A DNA stretch of 64,000 nucleotides from Burkholderiaceae bacterium. Lineage in GTDB: Bacteria; Pseudomonadota; Gammaproteobacteria; Burkholderiales; Burkholderiaceae_C. This document shows positions 47,080 to 57,076 of the stretch, in pieces. Below the pieces are notes generated by a model. It had not been told where the DNA came from and searched no databases. It worked only from the letters and a program-made list of their open reading frames with translations. The stretch is from NCBI GenBank assembly GCA_004299095.1, contig SCQQ01000005.1:37384-101383 (forward strand), read 5' to 3'. Every line of letters begins with the position of its first letter. Positions within the stretch are counted from its first letter, which is position 1. Both the position numbers and the translations under genes were made by a program.

Positions 47080-48600
47080 TCAAATATTCAAGCGTGTCTT
47101 CAGCTTACTCGGGAATCGTTTAAACGTATTCAAATGGAGGCGGCGCGCATCTTGAAACGCACTAATATATGCAAGCTTCCGTACCATAAACGAATGCTGC
47201 TCCTTAGGATCCAAATACAAATTGTAAAATCTTCCATAAGGGAATCGCTGCGCAACACCGGTGAATCCGCCATTCCCGTAAAGTCCTGATTCCTCATCCG
47301 AAATTGCATTCAGCATGAACTTGTATTCACCACCTCGAACCGCAGACAACACTTGGCCAAGCCAATAGAAATGGAATTTCCTATTTGATTCCGCCTGATC
47401 GGATAACAGAAACGAAGCTTGATCGACCCCATCAATGTATCGGTCTGCCGGCAATGAATCTGAAAGACCACTTAGTCGCAACGTAGTTGGAAGCAAATCG
47501 CAGAATGAGAAAAGGCCGTCGCTCACACGTCCCGAAGGTATCATTCCTTTCCAGGAGAACAACGCTGGCACGCGCACTCCGCCTTCCCAAGTTGAGCCCT
47601 TCGCGCAACGGAACGGCGTGTACGCCGCGTCGGGCCATGTCTCTGCTTCAGGACCGTTATCGGATGTCACAAAAATAAGGGTTGAAGAGCGCTGATTCGT
47701 TTCATCTAAGGTATGCAACAACCTGCCGACGATGCTATCCAATTCTACTATCGCATCCTTATAAGGATATCGTGCGGCTGATTTTCCCGCAAATTCTTCT
47801 GACGGATAATTATCAAAATGCGCACCTCGAGTACAATGGTATAAGAACCACGGTTTATCAGATTCAGTCTGCGCTCTAATGAAATTCTCAGAATACTTAC
47901 ACCATTTATCGTCGAGCGTTGAAAGCACGGGAATTGTCACTTCTTCAATTGGCTCCGGCTCCTGTCCACTTATTGCATGCACAAAGCATCTATTAAAAGG
48001 CCGATTTTTTATCCATTCTTCCCGTTTTGCATTATTGACAATTTCCGGAAAAAAATAAGGATCCCGCCATTCAGTGTACATATCCGAGACTGACAAGAAT
48101 CCATAAAAGTCATTGAATCCGACATCCTGTGGCTGTGAGCCCCGCGCCTCACCCATGTGCCATTTCCCAACGGCTTGAGTGTTATAGCCTCCCACCGATA
48201 GCAAGCTGGCAAGCGTGACTTCTCCTTCAAGGCCTCCGCGCTCCCCATACATCGGTGGCCGAAGGAGTCCATGGCGGCATGGCAATCGCCCTGTCATCAG
48301 CGTAGCCCGCGACGGAGAACACGATGGTTCCGAGTAACACGAGGTTAGGCGGACGCTTTCCCCTGCCAACCGATCGATATTTGGCGTCGCGGCTCCGACG
48401 GCGGCGCCGCCCCCATAACAGCCGAAGTCTCCCCAACCGACGTCATCCATGACAATCACAAGGAAATTCGGTGGTTTGCTCGCTTGCACTCGGTAGGCGG
48501 TCAGTTTGCGCTCGGCTTCTCGCTCGAAACCCTTTCTGACAAAACGGGCTTCTTGATGGTCCGATATCGACGTAGGCTCTTCAATTAATGAATCGAACAT
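47080..48600 (-). CDS. Type I (formylglycine) sulfatase
   Basis: A protein of 506 residues from an ATG preceded by CCGGAGATAGT. Residues 45-65 give the metal-binding FLVIVMDDVGWGDFGCYGG (Asp52, Asp53). CSPSR at 94-98 is the C-x-P-x-R site whose Cys becomes formylglycine, and TSDNGPEAETW holds later metal ligands. No signal peptide precedes the domain, so it should act in the cytoplasm on an imported sulfate ester, freeing sulfate. A sulfatase-maturating enzyme is not encoded in the window. Last gene of the leftward island, 92 bases behind the substrate-binding-protein gene. Confidence 0.88.
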   Translation of the reverse strand: MFDSLIEEPTSISDHQEARFVRKGFEREAERKLTAYRVQASKPPNFLVIVMDDVGWGDFGCYGGGAAVGAATPNIDRLAGESVRLTSCYSEPSCSPSRATLMTGRLPCRHGLLRPPMYGERGGLEGEVTLASLLSVGGYNTQAVGKWHMGEARGSQPQDVGFNDFYGFLSVSDMYTEWRDPYFFPEIVNNAKREEWIKNRPFNRCFVHAISGQEPEPIEEVTIPVLSTLDDKWCKYSENFIRAQTESDKPWFLYHCTRGAHFDNYPSEEFAGKSAARYPYKDAIVELDSIVGRLLHTLDETNQRSSTLIFVTSDNGPEAETWPDAAYTPFRCAKGSTWEGGVRVPALFSWKGMIPSGRVSDGLFSFCDLLPTTLRLSGLSDSLPADRYIDGVDQASFLLSDQAESNRKFHFYWLGQVLSAVRGGEYKFMLNAISDEESGLYGNGGFTGVAQRFPYGRFYNLYLDPKEQHSFMVRKLAYISAFQDARRLHLNTFKRFPSKLKTRLNI

Positions 48601-48692
48601 ACTATCTCCGGTTAACTTCGGTTGTATTGGAATTCTCTTATCGCGTATGCGTTGGGATACGTGACCCGTGCCTCATCACTAACCATCCTCGT

Positions 48693-49844
48693 TTAGTGCG
48701 CCGGTTCATCAATAGCCAATTGACGCAATGCATTCATGTCGGTCGGAATCCCAGGTACCATCCAGTCGTTTGGCGGCAAGTACTTCTTAACAAGCCCCAT
48801 GTCGACCCAGAACTTCATCTGAGCATCAGCATCTTCATGTGAAAAATAAGGTGCAACATATTTCATTGTCGAAGAAATATAGTCTAGTTCATTATCTTTT
48901 TTAATATCTTTTGGAATCATCCCGTGAGCCCCCATGAGCTCCGACAGCTTCCCGATATTCTTAGGATCTTTAGCAAACACGGTTCCTTGTGCAATTGCAC
49001 GCTGTATGCGTTTAATTAATTCTCCGTTCTTCGTAATCCATTCAGTGCGCGCCCAAAGGCCGCCCGTAGGTACTCCCAAAATCCCCCTGAAGATTGGCGC
49101 ATTCTTGAACGAGTCATCCTTTGGCTTTTCAGCGAAGTTCAACAATACTTTCAAACCGTCTTGGTGCACCATTGCATACATCGTATCCAAGCCTTCCATC
49201 GCCACATAGGTAACACCGTTCCGCAAGGCAGCGACCAATTGCGGGAACCCGCCAGCGGCGGCGATCTTGACCGATTCCACTGGCACTCCGGATGCCTTTA
49301 GAAGCCCCCTCATGTAGAAGTAACTCGATGAACCGAGCGCGATGACTCCAACTTCCTTTCCGGCTAGCTTCTGTGCAACCTGTTCCGGGGCAACTGCCGC
49401 CAAGTCCGCCGCCTTCTTCGAAGCCATCAAGGCCCATGGCGCCAACTCTGAGCCCATAATCATCTTGACGGGCACGGAACCAGGCTTAAGAAGGCCCCCT
49501 GTTAGCGACAGATCCAACAGCCCTAAATCGTAGCTGCCGCTGACCAATCCCGCAGTAGCGGTTGGCCCACCGCCCACCGCCACGAATTTGAACTCCAACC
49601 CATTACGTGCAGCAATCCCACTATACTGTGTTATCTGAGCTGCCCAGTCGACAAAAATGCCAGGATAGTATTGAACGGTAACAACCGTCGGCTGTATATC
49701 CTCCTTTCCTCTCTTGGCACCGTCGGCGGGATTCGCTGCGAATGTAGCAGCAGAATACCCCATCATTGCCAGCGCCCCCAAAGCAATCCGGCGGCGCATG
49801 CCAAAGTTCGTTTCGATCGCTTTCTTGATTGAATCGACTTGCAT
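48693..49844 (-). CDS. ABC importer substrate-binding protein (SsuA/NMT1-like)
   Basis: A protein of 383 residues from an ATG preceded by AGGAGACATTCA. A signal sequence with a twin-arginine-like start (MRRRIALGALAMMGYSAATFAAN) is followed by an NMT1/THI5-like fold: TVQYYPGIFVDWAAQITQ, GGGPTATAGLVSGSYDLGLLD, KEVGVIALGSSSYFYMRGLL, FPQLVAALRNGVTYVAMEG. Such proteins bind sulfonates, taurine, sulfate esters, pyrimidine precursors or aromatic acids. With the sulfatase next door, a sulfate ester is a reasonable guess. Confidence 0.85.
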   Translation of the reverse strand: MQVDSIKKAIETNFGMRRRIALGALAMMGYSAATFAANPADGAKRGKEDIQPTVVTVQYYPGIFVDWAAQITQYSGIAARNGLEFKFVAVGGGPTATAGLVSGSYDLGLLDLSLTGGLLKPGSVPVKMIMGSELAPWALMASKKAADLAAVAPEQVAQKLAGKEVGVIALGSSSYFYMRGLLKASGVPVESVKIAAAGGFPQLVAALRNGVTYVAMEGLDTMYAMVHQDGLKVLLNFAEKPKDDSFKNAPIFRGILGVPTGGLWARTEWITKNGELIKRIQRAIAQGTVFAKDPKNIGKLSELMGAHGMIPKDIKKDNELDYISSTMKYVAPYFSHEDADAQMKFWVDMGLVKKYLPPNDWMVPGIPTDMNALRQLAIDEPAH

Positions 49845-49999
49845 TGAATGTCTCCTGTTCATATAACTTACCCTTCCCGCTTCCTCAACTGCAGTCTCAC
49901 ACCGCACCAACGAGGCTGATCGCACTACACCCATTAAAGCAGCCATTCGTATTTATGAAGCTGAATCCCAGTTGATCATCAAAGTAACCAGTGAGTACC

Positions 50000-50791
50000 T
50001 CATCGGGTTCCGTGGAGCTCTATCTCTTTCCAACGCAGCAGATGCCTTCGCAACCTATGTACAGCTCCGTAGACAATGAGCGCCGCAATAATGAGTAGGA
50101 CGAGTCCCGCAAAAAAATTCGCGGTATCGAAAGTACCTATCGTGAGGCTAAGGTAGCCACCAAGCCCTGTATTGCCGGCCAGCATCTCCCCAACGACCGC
50201 TCCCAAGAATGCATAAGTTAATGCGAGTTCCAGACCGGCGAAGATTGTTGGTACTGCAGATGGGAACACGAATACCTTGAATCGCACCCAGCGATTCGCA
50301 TTTAATACACGCGCAAGAAGCAAATGATCGCGGCTGACACTTTGCAAACCCGCGTACGTATTAAACGCTACGATGAAAAATGATAGAGTTATTACCAGAA
50401 CAATTCGGCTCAATGGGCCCAAACCAAACCAAAGCACAAACAATGGCGCAAGCGCGATTCTAGGCACTGAATTCATCGCATCCATAAATGGTCGGGAGAT
50501 TTCATTGAACGTCGGAAATTCCGCCATCAGATAGCCAATAATCAAACCCGATAGCGCCGCAATTATGAATCCAACGAAGGTTTCATAAAGTGTTGCGCCC
50601 AGAAGCTCAAATAAATTTCCGAAAAACATTCCGTTCCAAAGCGCGGGGAAGATAGCTGAAGGTTCACTAGTGAATTCCGGGTTGAGTATATTCGTGCGCG
50701 CAAGTACCTCCCACACGCCGAAGAAGATCACGAAAACTGCGACCTGAGCAGCGCGCACGTAAATTCTGTGTCTAGACGTTTTCGGCTTCAT
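50000..50791 (-). CDS. ABC importer permease (SsuC/TauC-like)
   Basis: A protein of 263 residues with six membrane helices and the BPD-transp-1 signature (GLELALTYAFLGAVVGEMLAGNTGLGGYL). It starts FVIFFGVWEVLARTNILN as in SsuC. It lies 155 bases upstream of the binding-protein gene and 27 bases downstream of the ATPase gene in transcription order. Confidence 0.9.
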   Translation of the reverse strand: MKPKTSRHRIYVRAAQVAVFVIFFGVWEVLARTNILNPEFTSEPSAIFPALWNGMFFGNLFELLGATLYETFVGFIIAALSGLIIGYLMAEFPTFNEISRPFMDAMNSVPRIALAPLFVLWFGLGPLSRIVLVITLSFFIVAFNTYAGLQSVSRDHLLLARVLNANRWVRFKVFVFPSAVPTIFAGLELALTYAFLGAVVGEMLAGNTGLGGYLSLTIGTFDTANFFAGLVLLIIAALIVYGAVHRLRRHLLRWKEIELHGTR

Positions 50792-50818
50792 ATGAACTAA
50801 CGGTAGAAACTACAGTGA

Positions 50819-51598
50819 TCAGGCCCATTTAACTTCAGCACTGAGTGATAGCCAAATTTTCTCGTAAAGTTCATGATAATCGGATCTGGCCTGTAGACTT
50901 TTTAATTCTCGTGGTCTCGGAATTGGTACATCAAACGTATCTTTAACTCGACCCGGGGAACTCGTGAACACGACCACTCGATCTGCAAGTGCGATGGCTT
51001 CTGAGAGATCGTGAGTAATTAGCAATACGGTTGCTTGGAGGTGCGCCCATAGTTTGCTAAAGCTCGCTTGAAGCGTCAGCTTGGTCTGGGCATCCAGAGC
51101 AGAGAAGGGTTCATCCAGCATGAGCACACTTGGATCGGTGGCAAGCGTCCTGGCAATGGCAGCTCTCTGTCGCATCCCTTGAGAAAGCTGCGCAGGATAT
51201 GCATCTACGTTATTCGCGAGCCCTACCTCATGTAATAGCTCGTTTGCGCGGTTGTGTCGCTCTAATGCCGGAATACCCCGCAATTCCATTGCCAATTCAG
51301 CATTTCCTTCTATGGTGCGCCAAGGCAACAGTGCGTCACGTGCGAATAAATACCCCAAGTCGGGATCATCCAGCCGAGGGGGATGATTGTTAACGTAAAT
51401 GGAACCTGACTGGATAGGTTCGAGACCCGCAATGAGATTGAGTAAAGTTGTCTTTCCACACCCAGACGGGCCCACAATAGCGAGAAATTCGCCTTCATGG
51501 ATGACGAGGCTAACGGACTGTAAGGCTTGCCACGTTCCACCGCTTCGGGTGGAGAAAGCGTGACTTACGCCGTCAACTTTGATGGCTGCGTTGCTCAT
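50819..51598 (-). CDS. ABC importer ATP-binding protein (SsuB/TauB-like)
   Basis: A protein of 259 residues with Walker A (GPSGCGKTTL), Q-loop region (YLFARDALLPWRTIEGN), signature (LSQGMRQRAAIARTLA), Walker B (VLMLDEPFSALDAQT) and H-loop (LITHDLSEA). The string RDALLPWRT is typical of nitrate/sulfonate/taurine importers. It is first of the three transporter genes. Confidence 0.92.
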   Translation of the reverse strand: MSNAAIKVDGVSHAFSTRSGGTWQALQSVSLVIHEGEFLAIVGPSGCGKTTLLNLIAGLEPIQSGSIYVNNHPPRLDDPDLGYLFARDALLPWRTIEGNAELAMELRGIPALERHNRANELLHEVGLANNVDAYPAQLSQGMRQRAAIARTLATDPSVLMLDEPFSALDAQTKLTLQASFSKLWAHLQATVLLITHDLSEAIALADRVVVFTSSPGRVKDTFDVPIPRPRELKSLQARSDYHELYEKIWLSLSAEVKWA

Positions 51599-51986
51599 GA
51601 TTCTGCCCTATGGTTCGATTGAGAACCTACTCCAATAGTTCGTAATATTTTTCTATTTTTGCATTTACACACTTCGTTGTAGGAGCAGGCCGTCTTTAAC
51701 AAGATCGTTTCTAATTCATATTACTTAGCAAACCAACATTTGTAACCTGTGCCTATGCGGTTGGTGGGCCATATCTCTAATCCGATTTAGTCAACACTGG
51801 AACCAGACCTACGCTCACTCCCGCTTCGTCCTGATCGGAGGATCCTCGGCATAACAGGCAATAGAATAATTTAAATTTCATGTTCGAACTTTGGCTTTCA
51901 GTTTTCATGATTTCAATATTTCAAATCACACGGCTACGTGTGATTGATCTTTGATTCATCCGACACGAATGCAACGGAAGGGTCGG
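51599..51986. other. AT-rich leader region in front of the ABC importer
   Basis: About 390 bases, clearly AT-richer than the left half of the window, without a gene. A promoter for the leftward importer-sulfatase genes is expected here. No specific operator was recognised. Confidence 0.4.
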
Positions 51987-53279
51987 TCATAAGCGTGTCA
52001 ACTCGACCGCCGGAAGTCTATAGCTGCCATCAATCAAAGATTGTTGTGGCAAATAGCATCTCATAACTAGAGAGAACGCGGTTGTTGGTGAAGGCAACCA
52101 ATTCAGCTCTTTCTCCACACTAGGGCTGTGGGCGCCAATCCAGATATCGAGAGATCCATCGAGATTGAAAGTCAAGCCGGATGTACGATCGCCAATCGCA
52201 TAACGGCGCAATGGAGTGTCGGCAAAGAAAAGGCGACCATCATCAGTTGCCTCATACAGACTCAGTGACCAGAACGAATTCACGGGCGGTGTTTCTCCGG
52301 CCGCAAAATGCAAGACGTAATCTCGGGTTCCATCAAGCAACCCACGCGATCCACCGCCGTGGGCGCGCATGTACATGGCTTCTTCTCGAGGAAGCGCGGC
52401 CAAGTATCCAACCGAGATCTGCGCACGATATTCATAACTTTGGCCAAAATTCCCGATTTGAGCAACCGGATAGGACCATTCCCTGCCGTCCTGCCCCAGC
52501 AGGCCTGTAGTTCTCGCCAAATCGGACCGTGCGGCTGCGACACCAAGCGCGATCTCCGATGCCTGAACAGCGCTAAACGCATCGGGGTCAAACGTCTGTT
52601 CCGGATCAATATGCAACGGTGCGATCTGGCTAAGTAGCTTTGCATCTGTAACTGGCGGGGACTCGCGCTTCAGAAGACGATTGGATGCTGCGAAATAGCG
52701 CCGCCAGTCAGCCGCGCGTGACACCGGAGGTCGTGGATCAATGTCATCGATCGTCTTGACACCCCCATGTATAAAAAGGCCTCGTTGCACTTCATAAGCG
52801 GCAGCCAGATCGCTCTCGTCTTCAATCAACAGGCGGCCGAGAGCCCAAACCCTCGGCGTCGGGGCGCGCAGTACATTGCATGCACCAGCAGGTGCGGCAT
52901 CATCCGGTCCCACGACGGTATATTCCCCTCCTTCTGTACCAGTCGTACGCGTGCCGAGAATCGCGAAATTGTTGGTGTACATGTCCATGAACGCCAAGGA
53001 AAAATATCGGTCCCTGGTTCTGGGGACACTGATCACCACGGGGCCTTCGGACAAATCTAACCAAGCATTTGAATATAGGGTGTCGTTGTTTGGTGCAGTT
53101 ACATATCGATCACGATGATTGAGTAGACGATGGACGTGGTCAAAGCAATTTACCCCCTTGGTACTGTGCTTTCCCAGAAGCGAACGACGAGTCCATTCCA
53201 TGATGACTAATGGCAACGTATAGATATACGCTCGGCGAGCAATCTCTGTCAGCGTCGGCGCTTTGGGGTCTTGGTACAT
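51987..53279 (-). CDS. DUF1254/DUF1214-domain protein
   Basis: A protein of 430 residues. The N-terminal DUF1254 part contains RRAYIYTLPLVIMEWTRRSL, FDHVHRLLNHRDRYVTAPNNDTLYSNAWLDL and RDRYFSLAFMDMYTNNFAILG; the C-terminal DUF1214 part contains LPREEAMYMRAHGG, FWSLSLYEATDDGRLF and DIWIGAHSP. The function of the family is not established. No signal peptide was seen, unlike several relatives. It lies 25 bases downstream of the acyl-CoA synthetase gene, in an operon of acyl-CoA enzymes. Confidence 0.83.
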   Translation of the reverse strand: MYQDPKAPTLTEIARRAYIYTLPLVIMEWTRRSLLGKHSTKGVNCFDHVHRLLNHRDRYVTAPNNDTLYSNAWLDLSEGPVVISVPRTRDRYFSLAFMDMYTNNFAILGTRTTGTEGGEYTVVGPDDAAPAGACNVLRAPTPRVWALGRLLIEDESDLAAAYEVQRGLFIHGGVKTIDDIDPRPPVSRAADWRRYFAASNRLLKRESPPVTDAKLLSQIAPLHIDPEQTFDPDAFSAVQASEIALGVAAARSDLARTTGLLGQDGREWSYPVAQIGNFGQSYEYRAQISVGYLAALPREEAMYMRAHGGGSRGLLDGTRDYVLHFAAGETPPVNSFWSLSLYEATDDGRLFFADTPLRRYAIGDRTSGLTFNLDGSLDIWIGAHSPSVEKELNWLPSPTTAFSLVMRCYLPQQSLIDGSYRLPAVELTRL

Positions 53280-53304
53280 AAAAGCGACTTCAAGTCAAAG
53301 AAAT

Positions 53305-55446
53305 TCAACTTTGTTGAGCGCGCCCGATAATCAAACCATCAAGCGCGACCACACCTTCGTCCACAGATCTGACGAGTACTGGATTTATATCCAGACTGTC
53401 TAGGGAGGCTCCTGTAGCAATCGCAAATTCAGACAACCGGACTAGCAACCGAACAAGTGACGGAACGTCTGCAGGCGGATGCCCGCGCACCCCGTTGAAT
53501 AGCTGACACCCTCGTAGCTCGCCGATCATGGCCAAGGCATCAGCTTCCGTAATTGGAGCGACGCGTAGGCTTACGTCTCGCAATACTTCCACGAAGACTC
53601 CACCCAAACCCAGCATGACTACAGGGCCGAATACAGGATCGCGATTGACTCCAACAATGCATTCAATCCCTCCAGTTTCCATGGGTGAGAGAAGTACGCC
53701 ATCAATTCGTGCGTCAGGGCGCGCGCGCGCAACGGACGCAACGATCCGCTCGTAAGCGTCGGCCATTGCTTGGCCGCTTTGCAAATTCAGAATTACCCCA
53801 CCGATATCGGATTTATGCGCAATATCAGGGGAAGATATTTTTGCCACCAGGGGTCGTTTCAACTTGTCCGCAAGAGTAGCGGCCGCTTCTGCACTCTTGA
53901 CCTCCCAGTTTTGCGCACACGGTACGCCGGCCGCTTCCAGCAACGCCAAACTTTCCCGCTGGCCGTACGTGCGCGGCTCAAGTTCAATCGTGTTCTCCGG
54001 CGTGTTCGTACCGTGTACAACTCGGCTCGAGTCCCGCGGGAAACGCGAGAGTGCACTCAATGCACCTAGCGCACGCGTTGGATCTTGAAAAACCACGCAT
54101 CCCGCTCGTTCCAGCGACACACGTACCTCATCCGTAAAAATGGAGACAGCACAAAAAACCTTGTCAGGATGGTTCTGACGCATCTCCACGATTTGCTTGG
54201 CAAATTCCGCACCCAATGGGCCGCGCCCGGATGCCGCTAAAAACACGATTAGAAGGTCGAAGTTACCGTCCTCAAGCATGACGGTCATCGCTTTCTCCAG
54301 TAGGGACGCATCGTTCGTAATCTGCCCGGTCACGTCGACGGGATTACGAGACGCTGCAAACGGGACCAATGCGTGAATCTTTTCCTGCGCGGCCGTACTG
54401 AGAGCTGGCAATTCCAACCCAAGATCAACAGCCGCATCTGCAATCACAATGCCACCGCCTCCGGACACCGTGAGCACCCCCAAGCGCCGACCGGTCGACT
54501 TGCGGGTTGTCGCAAAGACGTAACCTAGATCAAAAAATTCCTCGATCGAGTGGACACGATAAGCGCCGTACTGGCGAAACACTGCATCGAAAACTGCATC
54601 CGTCCCCGCCAAAGCTCCGGTGTGCGATGCCGCTGCTGTTGCCCCAACCGGCGTACGGCCTACCTTGGTGATCACAACGGGCTTGCCAGCTTCGCGCGCC
54701 TGTGCGAGCGCCGCTCGGAGCTTGTTGCCGTTTCTGCAGCCTTCCATATATCCGAGGATCACATCAGTCCCTGGGTCCCGTGCGAGCCAAGCGAGTACGT
54801 CCGCGAAATCGACGTCACCTTCGTTGCCGGTCGTAATCCAGCGGCTCAATCCGATGCCGCGCTCGCGGGCCAACGCAAACGCATAGATTCCATATGCGCC
54901 ACTCTGGCTCACGAGCCCGATCCGACCCACCTTGGGAGCACCCTGCTGAAGCCCTGGTGCGAACGTCGCAAAAACCCGGGCCGGCAGATCCATGTACCCG
55001 ACACAGTTCGGCCCCAACAGGCGCACTCCGGCAGCTCGAACCCTTGCCGTCAACTCCGCCTGCGCACGCGTTCCGTCTTCACCCACTTCCGCGAACCCCG
55101 AAGTGAACAGCACGATCCCCCGCACCCCCGCTGCGATCGCGTCGTCTACAGCATGCAAGGCCATATGCGCCGGCACGGCAATGATCGCGACATCGACCTT
55201 GCCTGAAACCTCTGCGATTGCGGGATACGCCTTCAAGCCTTGAATTTCGCTCGCCTTCGGATTTATCGGATAAATCTTGCCTCCGAATCCATTAGTCAGC
55301 GAGAACAAGATCGGCAATCCTCCTATTTTGGTCGATGTAGATGACGCGCCGATAACTCCGATCGAATGCGGCTTAAACAGGCGATCCAATCCGTCATAGT
55401 CAAATTCCGTTTCGTTGATGCGACTTAAGTTGCCTACACTTAACAT
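53305..55446 (-). CDS. ADP-forming acyl-CoA synthetase (fused alpha-beta, acetyl-CoA-synthetase-like)
   Basis: A protein of 713 residues. Order: CoA-binding domain (SIGVIGASSTSTKIGGLPI), succinyl-CoA-synthetase-like domains with the phospho-His region TAAASHTGALAGTDAV, then a C-terminal ATP-grasp domain (LVAKISSPDIAHKSDIGGVIL; VVMLGLGGVFVEVLRD). It should activate a carboxylic acid with CoA and ATP, giving ADP, or run in the direction of ATP formation. The ribosome site is poor. It supplies acyl-CoA to the acyl-CoA dehydrogenase of the same island. Confidence 0.88.
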   Translation of the reverse strand: MLSVGNLSRINETEFDYDGLDRLFKPHSIGVIGASSTSTKIGGLPILFSLTNGFGGKIYPINPKASEIQGLKAYPAIAEVSGKVDVAIIAVPAHMALHAVDDAIAAGVRGIVLFTSGFAEVGEDGTRAQAELTARVRAAGVRLLGPNCVGYMDLPARVFATFAPGLQQGAPKVGRIGLVSQSGAYGIYAFALARERGIGLSRWITTGNEGDVDFADVLAWLARDPGTDVILGYMEGCRNGNKLRAALAQAREAGKPVVITKVGRTPVGATAAASHTGALAGTDAVFDAVFRQYGAYRVHSIEEFFDLGYVFATTRKSTGRRLGVLTVSGGGGIVIADAAVDLGLELPALSTAAQEKIHALVPFAASRNPVDVTGQITNDASLLEKAMTVMLEDGNFDLLIVFLAASGRGPLGAEFAKQIVEMRQNHPDKVFCAVSIFTDEVRVSLERAGCVVFQDPTRALGALSALSRFPRDSSRVVHGTNTPENTIELEPRTYGQRESLALLEAAGVPCAQNWEVKSAEAAATLADKLKRPLVAKISSPDIAHKSDIGGVILNLQSGQAMADAYERIVASVARARPDARIDGVLLSPMETGGIECIVGVNRDPVFGPVVMLGLGGVFVEVLRDVSLRVAPITEADALAMIGELRGCQLFNGVRGHPPADVPSLVRLLVRLSEFAIATGASLDSLDINPVLVRSVDEGVVALDGLIIGRAQQS

Positions 55447-55702
55447 AATATATTGTCCGAATGACTGTTGCTACCAAATGTACACTAACCTTACCATAGC
55501 TCTCACTACAGTAACAACTACGCGTTTGATACGTGCAAATGACGTGCTTCGATCGATATAATTTCCAACTTTCAGCTCCTTCACATCAACATGCCAAACC
55601 TGAATATCGATCGCATCACTGAGTAGCGGGTCCTAGATGTATCGTCAGAACAGCTTTACATTTGCAAAAGCACTTCCATGTTTAATAAGTTTCTATGATC
55701 GT

Positions 55703-56998
55703 TCAAATAGGTGTTGACTCGCCTGTTAACCTTCGCTCTTGTATTATTTCTGTTAAACCTAATAATACTGCGGCAACGACACTCAGCCATGCCACCACCA
55801 CGAGCGCCTCGGAATAGCCACTATTAATATTTCGTTGTATCAAATCACCCGATATCGCCGGTCCAATCAATCCGCCCAATGACATCAGCGCTTCAATGAC
55901 GCCCAGAGCCGTACCTCTATCATTGATTGGTACGATTCTCGTTACAAAAGCGAAACTTAAAATAAATATCGGACTCGCCAAGCCTCCGATTCCCATGAGA
56001 CAAAGTGCAACAATCGTCGAATCTTTTGCGACGGCAATTAAGATATACCAACAAACTGCACCTAATATCGCACACGGCGACAATATGTACACAAAGGCCT
56101 TTAGCGTGCTTTGCGTTTTCCTCCATATGTAGTCAGACAGCCAGCCGAAAATAGGACCTAGGATAGCGCCCGTGATCCACGGTAACGCAAAATACACTTG
56201 CTGTTGAGCTCTGGAAATATGACGGATTTCTTCAAGATAAGCAGGCACCCAAACGATTTGAACTGCGAGGCCCCAATAAGTTGAGAAAAGCAAAAATGCA
56301 ATCAATATAAAACGTATTGATACAATATCCCGCACGCGCTTCATGAAAGAGGTATTGTGTTTTGGCAAACTGACATTCGGCTTCGTCTCAACACGAGAAA
56401 TGTGCGTGTCTGATCCTTCTTTTGCCAATATAATCCAGAACAAAAACCACACCAAACTTGATATCCCTAAGGCTAGAAACGCCAGCCGCCAACTATACGC
56501 ATGAATTATCCAAACGACGACTGGCGCTGCAATCGCTGGGCCCAAAGCGGACCCTGAATTAATTATCGAAAATCCAAAACTGCGTTTGGTCTCTGGCAGC
56601 CACTTCGCTGCGAAGTGGAGGGATAGGTTGTAGGATGGCCCTTCCGCCGCGCCCAAGACGAGACGAGAGATCGCCAACAGTGCGAACGTTGATATGAAGA
56701 CGGTGGAGAATTGAACGCCAGCCCAGACGATGGCCATGGCCGCAATCAAGAATTTGGACGATACTCTATCTGATAAAATACCAACCAAGAATGCAGCAAG
56801 GGAGAATAACCAAAAAAAGATACTCCCTATATAGCCAAATTCTTCATGTGATAAATGAAGATCATGCATTATTGGGATCGCTGCAAACCCGATCACGGCC
56901 TTATCTGCAAAATTGATCACACCGAGGAAGAATAGCAATGCAACAACTAACCACGCCATCGCACTGGACGTTTCAGGTAGCGAGTTTGCGTTTTTCAT
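55703..56998 (-). CDS. MFS transporter (ACS/anion:cation symporter-like)
   Basis: A protein of 431 residues from the ATG at 56998, with TGGAGAAGTCAT upstream. It has about twelve helices. Loop motif GILSDRVSSKFLI follows helix 2, and RLVLGAAEGPSYNLSLHFAAKWLPETKRSFGF matches the ACS group that imports organic acids. It probably brings in the carboxylic acid degraded by the island, giving a second uptake route besides the ABC importer. Confidence 0.87.
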   Translation of the reverse strand: MKNANSLPETSSAMAWLVVALLFFLGVINFADKAVIGFAAIPIMHDLHLSHEEFGYIGSIFFWLFSLAAFLVGILSDRVSSKFLIAAMAIVWAGVQFSTVFISTFALLAISRLVLGAAEGPSYNLSLHFAAKWLPETKRSFGFSIINSGSALGPAIAAPVVVWIIHAYSWRLAFLALGISSLVWFLFWIILAKEGSDTHISRVETKPNVSLPKHNTSFMKRVRDIVSIRFILIAFLLFSTYWGLAVQIVWVPAYLEEIRHISRAQQQVYFALPWITGAILGPIFGWLSDYIWRKTQSTLKAFVYILSPCAILGAVCWYILIAVAKDSTIVALCLMGIGGLASPIFILSFAFVTRIVPINDRGTALGVIEALMSLGGLIGPAISGDLIQRNINSGYSEALVVVAWLSVVAAVLLGLTEIIQERRLTGESTPI

Positions 56999-57076
56999 AT
57001 GACTTCTCCAAACACTAGGTAGGTCCCCGTTGCCCAACGAACTGAGAGCATTCGACTGAAACGGAGGCTTGTCTCA

